Below are positions 25,039 through 32,531 of a DNA stretch of 64,000 nt, in pieces (positions within the stretch are counted from its first letter, which is position 1; every line of letters starts with the position of its first letter). The notes under the pieces are model-generated. The model was not told the origin of the DNA and ran no database searches. It saw only the letters and a program-made list of their open reading frames with translations. This DNA comes from Epilithonimonas zeae (lineage in GTDB: Bacteria; Bacteroidota; Bacteroidia; Flavobacteriales; Weeksellaceae): the NCBI RefSeq assembly GCF_900141765.1, contig NZ_FSRK01000002.1:900635-964634 (forward strand), given 5' to 3'. Both the position numbers and the translations under genes were made by a program.

Positions 25039-26124
25039 TTAATCACCAAACTCCTCAAAAGGAATTTTCAACTGGACAGAAATCTGTTTTTTTTCTTCTG
25101 TATTAAGATTGGAAAGTGATAATCCAAGCAAGCGAATCGCTTTGTCAAAAGGCCTCAATTCCCAAAGTTGTTTTGCCGTGTTGTAGAATTTCTCCGCATT
25201 TTCAAAATATAATTCCTGAGTTTTGCTTCTCGTATAAAGTGAAAAATCTTTGTACTTGATTTTAAGCGTTAAGGTTTTTCCTTTGATTTCTTTTCTCCCG
25301 AGACGTTCTTCCAGTTCCTGACTCAGGGATTTTAGTTTTTCATCAATTTCCTCATCTTCATTGATGTCATCCCAAAACGTTCTTTCAACTGCCACGCTTT
25401 TCTGGATTCGGTTAGGTTTTACTTCACCATTATGAATTCCTCGCACAACATTATAATAATATACTCCGGATTTTCCGAAAAGACCTTCGAGCTGTTCCAA
25501 AGTCTTGGCCTTCAAATCTGCCCCTTTGAAGATGTGAAGCGTGTGCATTTTATTAGCAGTCACTTTTCCGACACCATAAAACTTCTCAATGGGGAGATTT
25601 TCCAAAAATTCATCAATTTTTGTGGGATGAATGGTTTTCTGCCCATTCGGTTTATTGATATCAGATGCGACTTTTGCTAAAAATTTGTTGACAGAAATGC
25701 CTGCAGAAGCGGTTAATCCGGTTTCTTCAAATATTCGTTTTCGGATTTCTCTGGCAATATCGTTGGCAGATTCTATATCTTTTTTATTTTCCGTAACATC
25801 CAGATAAGCCTCATCCAAAGAAAGTGGTTCGACCAAGTCTGTATAATCGTAAAAGATGTTTCGGATTTTGTTGGAGATTTCTTTGTAACGTTGGAATCTC
25901 GGCTTTACAAAAATGAGATGCGGACATTTTTCTTTGGCAGTCTTACTTGGCATCGCAGAACGTACCCCGAATTTTCTTGCCTCATAACTTGCTGCTGCAA
26001 CCACGCCACGATGCTGTCCGCCAACAGCAATAGCTTTCCCACGCAGGCTCGGGTCATCAAGCTGCTCCACGGAGGCATAAAATGCGTCCATATCTACGTG
26101 GATGATTTTGCGTTGCGATTGCAC
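25039..26124 (-). CDS. dinB: DNA polymerase IV (Y-family)
   Basis: The 361-residue reading has the catalytic VDMDAFYASVEQLDDP, then EPLSLDEAYLDVT, both with the acidic metal ligands, ASAGISVNKFLAKVASD, the thumb helix-hairpin-helix (KFYGVGKVTANKMHTL) and a little-finger domain at about 235-345. It copies damaged DNA with low fidelity. There is no ATG before the catalytic motif: the start must be GTG (26124) or TTG (26127). A TAAATTTG -7-like box sits just upstream, so the leader would be very short. The C-terminus lacks an obvious clamp-binding motif. Confidence 0.95.
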   Translation of the reverse strand: MQSQRKIIHVDMDAFYASVEQLDDPSLRGKAIAVGGQHRGVVAAASYEARKFGVRSAMPSKTAKEKCPHLIFVKPRFQRYKEISNKIRNIFYDYTDLVEPLSLDEAYLDVTENKKDIESANDIAREIRKRIFEETGLTASAGISVNKFLAKVASDINKPNGQKTIHPTKIDEFLENLPIEKFYGVGKVTANKMHTLHIFKGADLKAKTLEQLEGLFGKSGVYYYNVVRGIHNGEVKPNRIQKSVAVERTFWDDINEDEEIDEKLKSLSQELEERLGRKEIKGKTLTLKIKYKDFSLYTRSKTQELYFENAEKFYNTAKQLWELRPFDKAIRLLGLSLSNLNTEEKKQISVQLKIPFEEFGD

Positions 26125-26139
26125 CAAACAAATTTAGGC

Positions 26140-26166
26140 AAAAAAAATCCCGAAATTTTCGGGATT
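26140..26166 (-). terminator. Terminator of the thioredoxin-like gene
   Basis: AATCCCGAAA/TTTCGGGATT hairpin followed on the minus strand by eight T (A run 26140-26147). It separates the gene at 26175 from dinB. Confidence 0.88.
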
Positions 26167-26174
26167 GTCAATTG

Positions 26175-26690
26175 TTATTTTGTCAGTTTATCGATTGTCG
26201 ATTGGATTTCCGGGTCTTCCGGAGAAATTGCATAATATTTTGCAATATCCGATTCTTGGTCAACCACAATGTATCTCGGAATCCAGTTGAGGTCCACATA
26301 ATTGTTGAAGTCATTTTTCCAACCGGAAGCGAACCAATAATTTTCTTTGTCAGTCATTCCGTGCTTTTCGAGGCTTTTATCAAAACCTTCTTTTGAGCGT
26401 TCCAGTGAAAGGAAAACAAAATCGATATTGGGGTTGTTTGCTTCCAGTTCTTTAGCTTTTGGAAATGCTTTTAGACAGTCTCTACACCAACCGGCCCAGA
26501 AATCTAGTATCAAAACTTTTCCTTTGTGCTGATGCAAAATGTCTTTTATGGAAGTTTCTTTTCCATTTTCATCTTGTAATTTTTGAGCGAGTGCTTCTTT
26601 GGAAAATTTGGTTTTCAGAACTTTTGGAACTTCCTGAGAAAATCCCAATTGAAACACAAATAATAAGATGTAAACTAATATCCTCTTCAT
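26175..26690 (-). CDS. TlpA-like exported thioredoxin-fold protein
   Basis: This 171-residue protein has a signal peptide (MKRILVYILLFVFQLGFSQ) and a TlpA/AhpC-TSA fold with the redox motif WAGWCRDC (about 67-74) after GKVLILDFW, and a WIPRYIVVDQES segment with the cis-Pro region. It probably reduces disulfides in the periplasm. It is monocistronic, with its own terminator, and divergent from the Crp-type gene. Confidence 0.9.
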   Translation of the reverse strand: MKRILVYILLFVFQLGFSQEVPKVLKTKFSKEALAQKLQDENGKETSIKDILHQHKGKVLILDFWAGWCRDCLKAFPKAKELEANNPNIDFVFLSLERSKEGFDKSLEKHGMTDKENYWFASGWKNDFNNYVDLNWIPRYIVVDQESDIAKYYAISPEDPEIQSTIDKLTK

Positions 26691-26851
26691 TTTTTTTAAA
26701 TTTTGATGAACGAAGTTAGTAATTAATATCGAATTTGTAAGTGTTAAGAATCTTTGTGTTGAAAAATGATTAATCCGTAAGATATTTTTAAATTTGTTTT
26801 GAATTTGATTGAAATTATCAAAATATATTTAATTTTGATTAAAAATTATTA

Positions 26852-27487
26852 ATGGGAAACTCGGATTTTATTAAAAGAAAATTTGAAAAATTTGATGAAG
26901 GTTTTTATCAGGAGCTCAAAGAATACGGGATTTTTACCTCGGTCAATGCTAAACAGGAATTGATTGCTGAAGGTGATAAGGTAAAATTTATCCCTATACT
27001 TATAAAGGGTTCGGTAAAGGTGTATAATTTGAATGACGGGAAAGAGCTTGTTTACTATTATATATCACCAGGTGAGAGTTGCATTATGACTTTTTCTACG
27101 ATATTCACCGATAAAGTGAGCCGAATCTACGCCGTCTCTGAGGAAAAATCCGATGTTCTCCTTCTGCCTGTTTCTCAATTTTTAATTTGGCTTCAGAAAT
27201 ATCCCATGCTGAACCAAATGTTTTTCCTGGAATATGATTCCCGATATAAGTTTATGATGGAAACAATTAATAAAATTGTTTTCCAAAAGCTTGACCATAG
27301 GGTGTTGGAATATCTCCACGAACGAATCAGAAGAAATGGGGCTGATGCTGTGAAGGTTTCACATAAAAAGATTGCTGATGAATTGGGAACGGCGAGGGAA
27401 GTCGTAAGCCGTATTCTGAAAAAATTTGAAAAAGAGGGGTTGATTACACAAAGCCCATTGGGTATAGGAATAATTGAAAAACGGTGA
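26852..27487 (+). CDS. Crp/Fnr-family transcriptional regulator
   Basis: This 211-residue protein has a cyclic-nucleotide-binding-like beta roll (about 25-120, LIAEGDKVKFIPILIKGSVK, SPGESCIMTFSTIF) and a winged HTH (about 160-205, VSHKKIADELGTAREVVSRI). There is no cysteine cluster of the FNR type; Cys in GESCIMTF is a single residue. It lies 57 bases upstream of a five-gene envelope operon in the same direction but is cut off by a terminator, so it probably controls that operon. Its TGA stop lies inside the terminator stem. A TAAATTTG box at 26789-26796 is its likely -7 element. Confidence 0.93.
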   Translation: MGNSDFIKRKFEKFDEGFYQELKEYGIFTSVNAKQELIAEGDKVKFIPILIKGSVKVYNLNDGKELVYYYISPGESCIMTFSTIFTDKVSRIYAVSEEKSDVLLLPVSQFLIWLQKYPMLNQMFFLEYDSRYKFMMETINKIVFQKLDHRVLEYLHERIRRNGADAVKVSHKKIADELGTAREVVSRILKKFEKEGLITQSPLGIGIIEKR

Positions 27488-27507
27488 CTTTAGTCACCGT
27501 TTTTTTG
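27478..27507 (+). terminator. Terminator of crp-type gene, also a possible operator
   Basis: ACGGTGAC (27481-27488), loop TTTA, GTCACCGT (27493-27500), then seven T. The two-fold symmetric TGAC-N4-GTCA also has the shape of a Crp/Fnr-family binding site, and its centre lies about 42 bases before the start site predicted from the -7 box at 27521. Confidence 0.8.
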
Positions 27508-27520
27508 TAGAGAGACGTTA

Positions 27521-27528
27521 TAATTTTG
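27521..27528 (+). promoter_or_regulatory. -7 box of the DUF5777-DOMON operon
   Basis: TAATTTTG fits TANNTTTG and lies 17 bases before the ATG at 27545. No TTG is found 16-20 bases upstream, which would suit an activator-dependent promoter. Confidence 0.5.
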
Positions 27529-27544
27529 ACATTAAAAGGTTAAT

Positions 27545-28384
27545 ATGTCAAAATTTTTATCATTTATTTCTCTGTTTGTTTTAATTTTCTCTTATGCACA
27601 GGATGATTTGTTAAAAGAAATTGATACTGTGAAAACAGAGAAGCCATATTCTCCCAGTTTCAAAGCACTGCAGGTTGTTACTGCACAATCCACAAAATTA
27701 CCTGCAAGAAAAGAATTCTATCTTGACATCTCTCATAGATTCGGAGATGTAAGTGATGGGTTCAAAAATTTCTTCGGATTAGATAATGCGACCACAAAAT
27801 TAGGTCTCATCTATGGATTGAAAGATTGGCTTGCTTTGAGCGCTTCCCGACATACTTACCAAAAAACTTATGAGTTTGGTGCAAAATACAGACTTTTCAA
27901 ACAAGAAAAAGAATCACCATTTGATATTGTCGGGTACAATGTTTTGGATATTAATTCTGAACTTAGAAAAGATGATTTTCCAAAGCTGGAATTCTCGGAC
28001 AGATTTGCCTATCTATCTCAATTATTGATTTCAAGAAGATTCACAGAAAATCTGACGTTACAATTGATGCCAAGTTTTGTTCATAAAAATCTCATCGAGC
28101 CAACCATTGATAGCAAAACTCTCTTTTCTACAGGCTTAGGCGGACGATATAAAATCTCGAAACGCGTTTCTATCAATGCGGAATATTTTTACAATTTCGA
28201 GGATAAAAACTTTTACAAAAATCCTTTGTCTGTAGGGATGGACATCGATACCGGCGGACACGTGTTCCAGTTGGTTTTCAGCAATTCCCAAGCTAATACG
28301 GAAACTGGTTATATCACCAATGCAACTGGTGATTGGGGAAAAGGGCATTTCTTTTTTGGATTTAATCTTTATAGAGTTTTTTAA
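27545..28384 (+). CDS. DUF5777-type outer-membrane beta-barrel protein
   Basis: This 279-residue protein has a signal peptide (MSKFLSFISLFVLIFSYAQ) and then alternating beta-strands. The pattern EFYLDISHRFGDVSDGFKNF and LGLIYGLKDWLALSASRH, ending HFFFGFNLYRVF with a terminal aromatic, is characteristic of DUF5777 barrels of Bacteroidetes. It would sit in the outer membrane. It is the first gene of a tight five-gene run (27545-30592) with a cytochrome, YceI, ankyrin and DOMON protein. A role as a porin or anchor for the redox partners is inference only. Confidence 0.82.
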   Translation: MSKFLSFISLFVLIFSYAQDDLLKEIDTVKTEKPYSPSFKALQVVTAQSTKLPARKEFYLDISHRFGDVSDGFKNFFGLDNATTKLGLIYGLKDWLALSASRHTYQKTYEFGAKYRLFKQEKESPFDIVGYNVLDINSELRKDDFPKLEFSDRFAYLSQLLISRRFTENLTLQLMPSFVHKNLIEPTIDSKTLFSTGLGGRYKISKRVSINAEYFYNFEDKNFYKNPLSVGMDIDTGGHVFQLVFSNSQANTETGYITNATGDWGKGHFFFGFNLYRVF

Positions 28385-28395
28385 AAATGCTGATT

Positions 28396-28755
28396 ATGAA
28401 AAAAACAATAAAATTAGTCATTCCGGTTTTAGGATTTTTGATAGTGATGAGTTGCGATACCAAAACTTATGAAGATATTTCTGATGCAAAACCAATTACA
28501 GAAACCGTTACGTACAACAAAAATGTGAAAACAATCATTGATAATAATTGTGTTGTTTGTCATTCTGCAACAGGTTCTAATCCCTATTTCCCGCTGACAG
28601 ATTACACGGCTGTGAAAAATTCGATTGATAATATTATGGACAGAATTCAGAGAGCTAATGGCGACCCTTTGAAAATGCCTCAGGGCGGAACATTGTCTCA
28701 GGATAATATCAATATGATCATCAAATGGAAAGCAGACGGTTTACTGGAAAATTAA
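28396..28755 (+). CDS. c-type cytochrome lipoprotein
   Basis: From the ATG at 28396 (MKKTIKLVIPVLGFLIVMSC; an ATG at 28387 is also possible) a lipoprotein signal ends in Cys at residue 20. One heme c site CVVCH lies in TIIDNNCVVCHSATG, and MPQGG near the C-terminus offers the Met axial ligand. The protein is 119 residues and would be a membrane-tethered single-heme electron carrier. It begins 12 bases after the barrel gene and is clearly co-transcribed with it. Confidence 0.88.
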   Translation: MKKTIKLVIPVLGFLIVMSCDTKTYEDISDAKPITETVTYNKNVKTIIDNNCVVCHSATGSNPYFPLTDYTAVKNSIDNIMDRIQRANGDPLKMPQGGTLSQDNINMIIKWKADGLLEN

Positions 28756-28774
28756 TCTATAAACAAATGAAAAA

Positions 28775-29317
28775 ATGAAAGCTTTAGTTTTTTTAATGGG
28801 CATTATTCTAACCTCGAATTTTGTTTTTGCTCAAAAATATTCTACCAAAACCGGGAAGATTACTTTTGAAGCTTCAGTCCCGCTATTTGAGGATGTTTAT
28901 GCTGAGAATAACAATTCAACAGCAATTCTAAATTCTGATACAGGCGATATTGCTTCGCTTGCAATGGTTAATGGATTTACGTTTAAAGTCACTCTCATGC
29001 AGGAACATTTTAATGAAAACTATGCAGAATCTGTCAAATATCCCAAGACGAGTTTCAAAGGAAAAATCCAAAATTTCAATAAAAATGATGTGTCAGGCAA
29101 ACCAAAAGCTTACACCATTTCCGGAACGCTAAACTTCCACGGTGTTGACAATGCGGTTCAATCAACGGCTAACGTCTATCTGAAAGATGACAAAATTGTT
29201 GTTCAGGGAAAATTTGTCGTAAAAACAGCAGATTATAAAGTTAAAATTCCAAAAATGGTGGCTGCAAAAGTAGCTGAAAATGTGAATGTCAATTATAACT
29301 TCTTACTTCAGAAATAA
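28775..29317 (+). CDS. YceI family protein, exported form
   Basis: This 180-residue protein has a signal peptide (MKALVFLMGIILTSNFVFAQ) and the YceI lipocalin-like fold: KYSTKTGKITFEASVP, NENYAESVKYPKTSFKGKI and YTISGTLNFHGVDNAV. YceI proteins bind isoprenoids such as quinones, which would suit a redox operon; the ligand here is inferred. It ends with TAATG overlapping the ankyrin gene start, so translation is coupled. Confidence 0.9.
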   Translation: MKALVFLMGIILTSNFVFAQKYSTKTGKITFEASVPLFEDVYAENNNSTAILNSDTGDIASLAMVNGFTFKVTLMQEHFNENYAESVKYPKTSFKGKIQNFNKNDVSGKPKAYTISGTLNFHGVDNAVQSTANVYLKDDKIVVQGKFVVKTADYKVKIPKMVAAKVAENVNVNYNFLLQK

Positions 29318-29838
29318 TGAAAAAGTATTTTACAGTAATTCTTTTAGTAATGTTTTTCGGGTTGAGTTTTTCTCAGACTAAAAATGTTTTTGATATCGCC
29401 CGAAGCGGAACTCTTGACGAAATGAAAGCTTTGGTGAGTCAAAATCCAGAGATCATTAATTCTAAAAATGAAAGAGGTTTTACACCCTTGATTTTGGCTT
29501 GTTACAGAGGCAATACCGAAGTTGCAAAATATCTGATTGATAACGTAAAAGACTTGAACTATCTCAGTCAGGAAGGAACAGCACTTTCGTCACTTTGTAT
29601 TAATTATAATAAAGAGCTTGTAGAAAAAATGCTATCAAAAAATGCTGACCCTAATATTCAGGATTCTTTTGGAAATACACCACTTTTATGGGCCGTAAAA
29701 AGAGGAAATCTAGAACTCGTAAAAATACTTTTACAAAATAAAGCGGACAGAACTATAAAAGATTCGCTTGGAATTTCCGCGTTTGAATATGCCGTAAAAT
29801 CTAATAATAATGAAATGATTAATCTTCTAAAACTTTAA
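29317..29838 (+). CDS. Exported ankyrin-repeat protein
   Basis: This 173-residue protein has a signal peptide (MKKYFTVILLVMFFGLSFSQ) and about four ankyrin repeats, seen as ERGFTPLILACYRGNTEVAK, EGTALSSLCINYNKELV, SFGNTPLLWAVKRGNLELVK and LGISAFEYAVKSNNNEMI. Periplasmic ankyrin proteins sit next to redox enzymes such as catalase in other bacteria. It is a likely protein-protein adaptor in this operon. Confidence 0.9.
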   Translation: MKKYFTVILLVMFFGLSFSQTKNVFDIARSGTLDEMKALVSQNPEIINSKNERGFTPLILACYRGNTEVAKYLIDNVKDLNYLSQEGTALSSLCINYNKELVEKMLSKNADPNIQDSFGNTPLLWAVKRGNLELVKILLQNKADRTIKDSLGISAFEYAVKSNNNEMINLLKL

Positions 29839-29842
29839 TAAT

Positions 29843-30592
29843 ATGTTTAAAAAAAATCTACTTTTAGGAATTCCGCTTTTTATGAGCGGTATGTTTTTTT
29901 CTCAGTTTTCTACTGGGATGGTCAGTTTGCCCACAACTTCTATGTCAGTAAAAATTGATGTTGATGCTACAAATGTCACTATGACTTTAACGGGGAGTAG
30001 TACCAGTTGGTTAGGAATTGGATTCAGTGATGAAGGGATGAAATCAGGAGCAGATGGATTTATTTACAATAGCAGTGCTGATAGAGACTACACTTTTAAT
30101 GGAGTAGGAGTAGCTCCATCGGCAGATGCTGTACAAAACTGGACAGAGCTTTCTAATATAGTCGCTTCCGGAATACGGACTTTGGTTGTAAGAAGAACTC
30201 TTGCAGGAGGAGCTGGTGATTACGCATTTACGAATGCTGCAGGAAGTCTTCCTATATTCTATGGTAAAGGAACTTCCACAGCTTTGGCATACCATGGCGT
30301 AGGAAATAAAGATTTTGCAACCTTGACATTCTCTCCTGCTTTGGCTGTTGATGATGTTAATTCTTCAGCGAAGAAAATAGGCGTTTATCCTAATCCGGTA
30401 AATGATGTTTTGAATTTTACTAATGCGGATAAAATCAGTTCGGTTAAAATTTATGATTCGACTGGAAAACAAGTGGTGTCTCAAAAATCTGTTGTAAGTC
30501 TGGATGTTTCTCAATTGATGAAAGGTGTTTATTTCATAGAATTTGAAAATATAGACGGCTCCAAGAGTTATGAAAAGTTAATCAAGAATTAA
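29843..30592 (+). CDS. DOMON-domain protein with T9SS sorting tail
   Basis: This 249-residue protein has a signal peptide, a DOMON domain at about 25-165 and a T9SS type A tail at about 175-249 (GVYPNPVNDVLNFTN ... GVYFIEFENIDGSKSYEKLI). DOMON features are SSTSWLGIGFSDEGMKSGAD, APSADAVQNW, LVVRRTL and AYHG; the Met (in GMKSGAD) and His (in AYHG) are where heme-binding DOMON proteins hold heme b. It would be exported across the outer membrane. It is the last gene of the operon, followed by a terminator. Heme or sugar binding is inferred. Confidence 0.85.
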   Translation: MFKKNLLLGIPLFMSGMFFSQFSTGMVSLPTTSMSVKIDVDATNVTMTLTGSSTSWLGIGFSDEGMKSGADGFIYNSSADRDYTFNGVGVAPSADAVQNWTELSNIVASGIRTLVVRRTLAGGAGDYAFTNAAGSLPIFYGKGTSTALAYHGVGNKDFATLTFSPALAVDDVNSSAKKIGVYPNPVNDVLNFTNADKISSVKIYDSTGKQVVSQKSVVSLDVSQLMKGVYFIEFENIDGSKSYEKLIKN

Positions 30593-30596
30593 AACA

Positions 30597-30623
30597 AAAT
30601 CCTCAGAATTTCTGAGGATTTTT
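30597..30623 (+). terminator. Terminator of the envelope redox operon
   Basis: AAATCCTCAGAA pairs with TTCTGAGGATTT, then a T run. It lies 5 bases after the DOMON stop and between convergent genes. Confidence 0.9.
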
Positions 30624-30631
30624 AATTTTAT

Positions 30632-31447
30632 TTAATTGTAATTTTTTACAAGACCTTTTACGATTTTGATGACGTTAGGCATTGCTTTATTGGCTGCTTC
30701 CAAAACTTCTTCGTGAGAAACAGCGAAGGAAATATCCGGACCTCCTAAATCTGTGATGATGGAAAGACAGAAACAATCCATTCCCTGATGTTTTGCAACA
30801 ATGACTTCCGGAACAGTACTCATTCCAACAGCATCTCCGCCAATGGCTTTTACCATTCCGTATTCTGCAGGTGTTTCAAAAGTTGGTCCTGTCAAAGCGA
30901 CATAGACACCTTCTTTTAAATCTATGTTTTCCTGAACAGCAATGTTTTTAGCTAATTCAATCATTTTGCGATTATAAGGCTCACTCATATCCACAAAACG
31001 AGGTCCTAATTCATCAATGTTTTTACCTCTCAAGGGATGCTCGGGCATCATATTGATATGATCGGTTAAAACCATAATATCCGCTACTTTGAAGTTGGGA
31101 TTCACGCCCCCACAAGCATTAGACAAAATCAAATTCTTAATTCTTAACAAATGAAAAACTCGGAAAGGAAAAGTGACAGTTTCCATAGAATGACCTTCAT
31201 AATAATGAAAACGACCACTCATCATCAAGACTTTTTTGCCTTCTAGGATTCCGTAAATCAATTTTCCGCCGTGACCAATAACTGTAGTTTGGGGAAAATT
31301 CGGAATGTCTTTATAATCTAAAGTATGAATCGCCTCAACCTCGTTTTGAAGTTTTCCAAGACCAGAACCCAAAACAATAGCAAAATCAGGAGCTTCCCCA
31401 ATAATGTTTTTGATGAACTCTGCCGTTTCTTTAAACTTTTCTAACAT
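30632..31447 (-). CDS. Purine-nucleoside phosphorylase
   Basis: This 271-residue protein matches the trimeric PNP family: FAIVLGSGLGKL with the phosphate-binding Ser/Gly loop, QTTVIGHGGKLIYG, MSGRFHYYEG, NACGGVNP, and YVALTGPTFETPAEY with AIGGDAVGMSTVPEV (purine and ribose contacts). It splits inosine and guanosine, and their deoxy forms, with phosphate. The start overlaps the 3' end of lpxK by 17 bases, so the two are coupled. It works in the same salvage route as deoC at 21356. Confidence 0.95.
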   Translation of the reverse strand: MLEKFKETAEFIKNIIGEAPDFAIVLGSGLGKLQNEVEAIHTLDYKDIPNFPQTTVIGHGGKLIYGILEGKKVLMMSGRFHYYEGHSMETVTFPFRVFHLLRIKNLILSNACGGVNPNFKVADIMVLTDHINMMPEHPLRGKNIDELGPRFVDMSEPYNRKMIELAKNIAVQENIDLKEGVYVALTGPTFETPAEYGMVKAIGGDAVGMSTVPEVIVAKHQGMDCFCLSIITDLGGPDISFAVSHEEVLEAANKAMPNVIKIVKGLVKNYN

Positions 31448-32456
31448 AGTTTTGAATGATATTGTTGAACTCCTCCGGTTTGTCTATCTCCACATTGATT
31501 GGCCAATAATATATTTTATTTCGAAGATAATCAAATGTTTTCAGGCGGACATAATCTTTCTCGGTTGTCAAAATGATTTTGTACTCGCATAATTTTTTAT
31601 ACTCAGCAGTAATCTTTTTGATATCATCGTCAGTAAAATTATGATGGTCTTTGAACTGGAGATGTTTAATCTTTTTGTTGTATTTGGAAATCTCTTTCAG
31701 AAGTTGAGAAGGATTTGCAATTCCGGTAATCAGTAAAACATCGTAATAATCCAAGTTCTTTACAGGCATCATTTTATCAATGCCAAGAATATTCTCATCA
31801 TAAGAAATTGATGAAAAAAATACTTTCTGGTAATGTTGTGGTCTGATTCTGGAAATATAATATTGCTTTTTTTCCTCAGTCAAATCATCCGGACATTTCG
31901 TTACCATTATAACATTCGCACGGCTCATTCCGTGTCGGCTTTCACGAAGATCACCAGCAGGTAAAATGAAATCTTTAAAATAAGGATCGTTGTAATCTGT
32001 TAAAAGAAGATTCATCCCAGGTTTTATCGCACGATGCTGAAAGCTGTCATCCAGAAGAAGAACATCCAGATCCATATCTTCGATGATTTTTTTTGCACCA
32101 TAAACACGGTCTTCACAAACACCAATAACGAAACGATTACGAAAACGTTCGAACAACTGCATAGGCTCATCACCCACCAATTTATAATTGCTGTCGTAGT
32201 TAACAATGCTGTAGCCTTTTGTGATTCTTCCGTAACCACGTGAAAGAACACCAGTTCTGTAGAATTTGGATATATAATCTGCCAAATACATAACCATTGG
32301 CGATTTTCCGCTGCCACCAACTGACAGGTTTCCGACGCCAATTATTGGTGTTCTGAATTTCGTAGAAGAAAAAATTCCCCAATCATACATTCGGTTTCTA
32401 ATAGAAGTTCCCAAATGATAACCCAAGGAAAAAGGGTAGAGATACCATCTTTTCAT
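31431..32456 (-). CDS. lpxK: Tetraacyldisaccharide 4'-kinase
   Basis: The ATG at 32456 (MKRWYLYPFSLGYHLG) is used rather than an upstream TTG. This 341-residue inner-membrane kinase has the P-loop GNLSVGGSGKSPMVMYLADY, then SRGYGR, VGDEPMQL, DDSFQHR and a KDYVRLK stretch, all LpxK motifs. It phosphorylates the lipid A precursor at the 4' position. In Flavobacteriia it is often next to PNP, as here. Confidence 0.95.
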   Translation of the reverse strand: MKRWYLYPFSLGYHLGTSIRNRMYDWGIFSSTKFRTPIIGVGNLSVGGSGKSPMVMYLADYISKFYRTGVLSRGYGRITKGYSIVNYDSNYKLVGDEPMQLFERFRNRFVIGVCEDRVYGAKKIIEDMDLDVLLLDDSFQHRAIKPGMNLLLTDYNDPYFKDFILPAGDLRESRHGMSRANVIMVTKCPDDLTEEKKQYYISRIRPQHYQKVFFSSISYDENILGIDKMMPVKNLDYYDVLLITGIANPSQLLKEISKYNKKIKHLQFKDHHNFTDDDIKKITAEYKKLCEYKIILTTEKDYVRLKTFDYLRNKIYYWPINVEIDKPEEFNNIIQNYVRKV

Positions 32457-32531
32457 ATGTGGCAAAAATAAGGATTTCTATGGAATTAAAAGTATGTTCT
32501 GACTGATGAAAATTTATCTAACCAAAGATTA

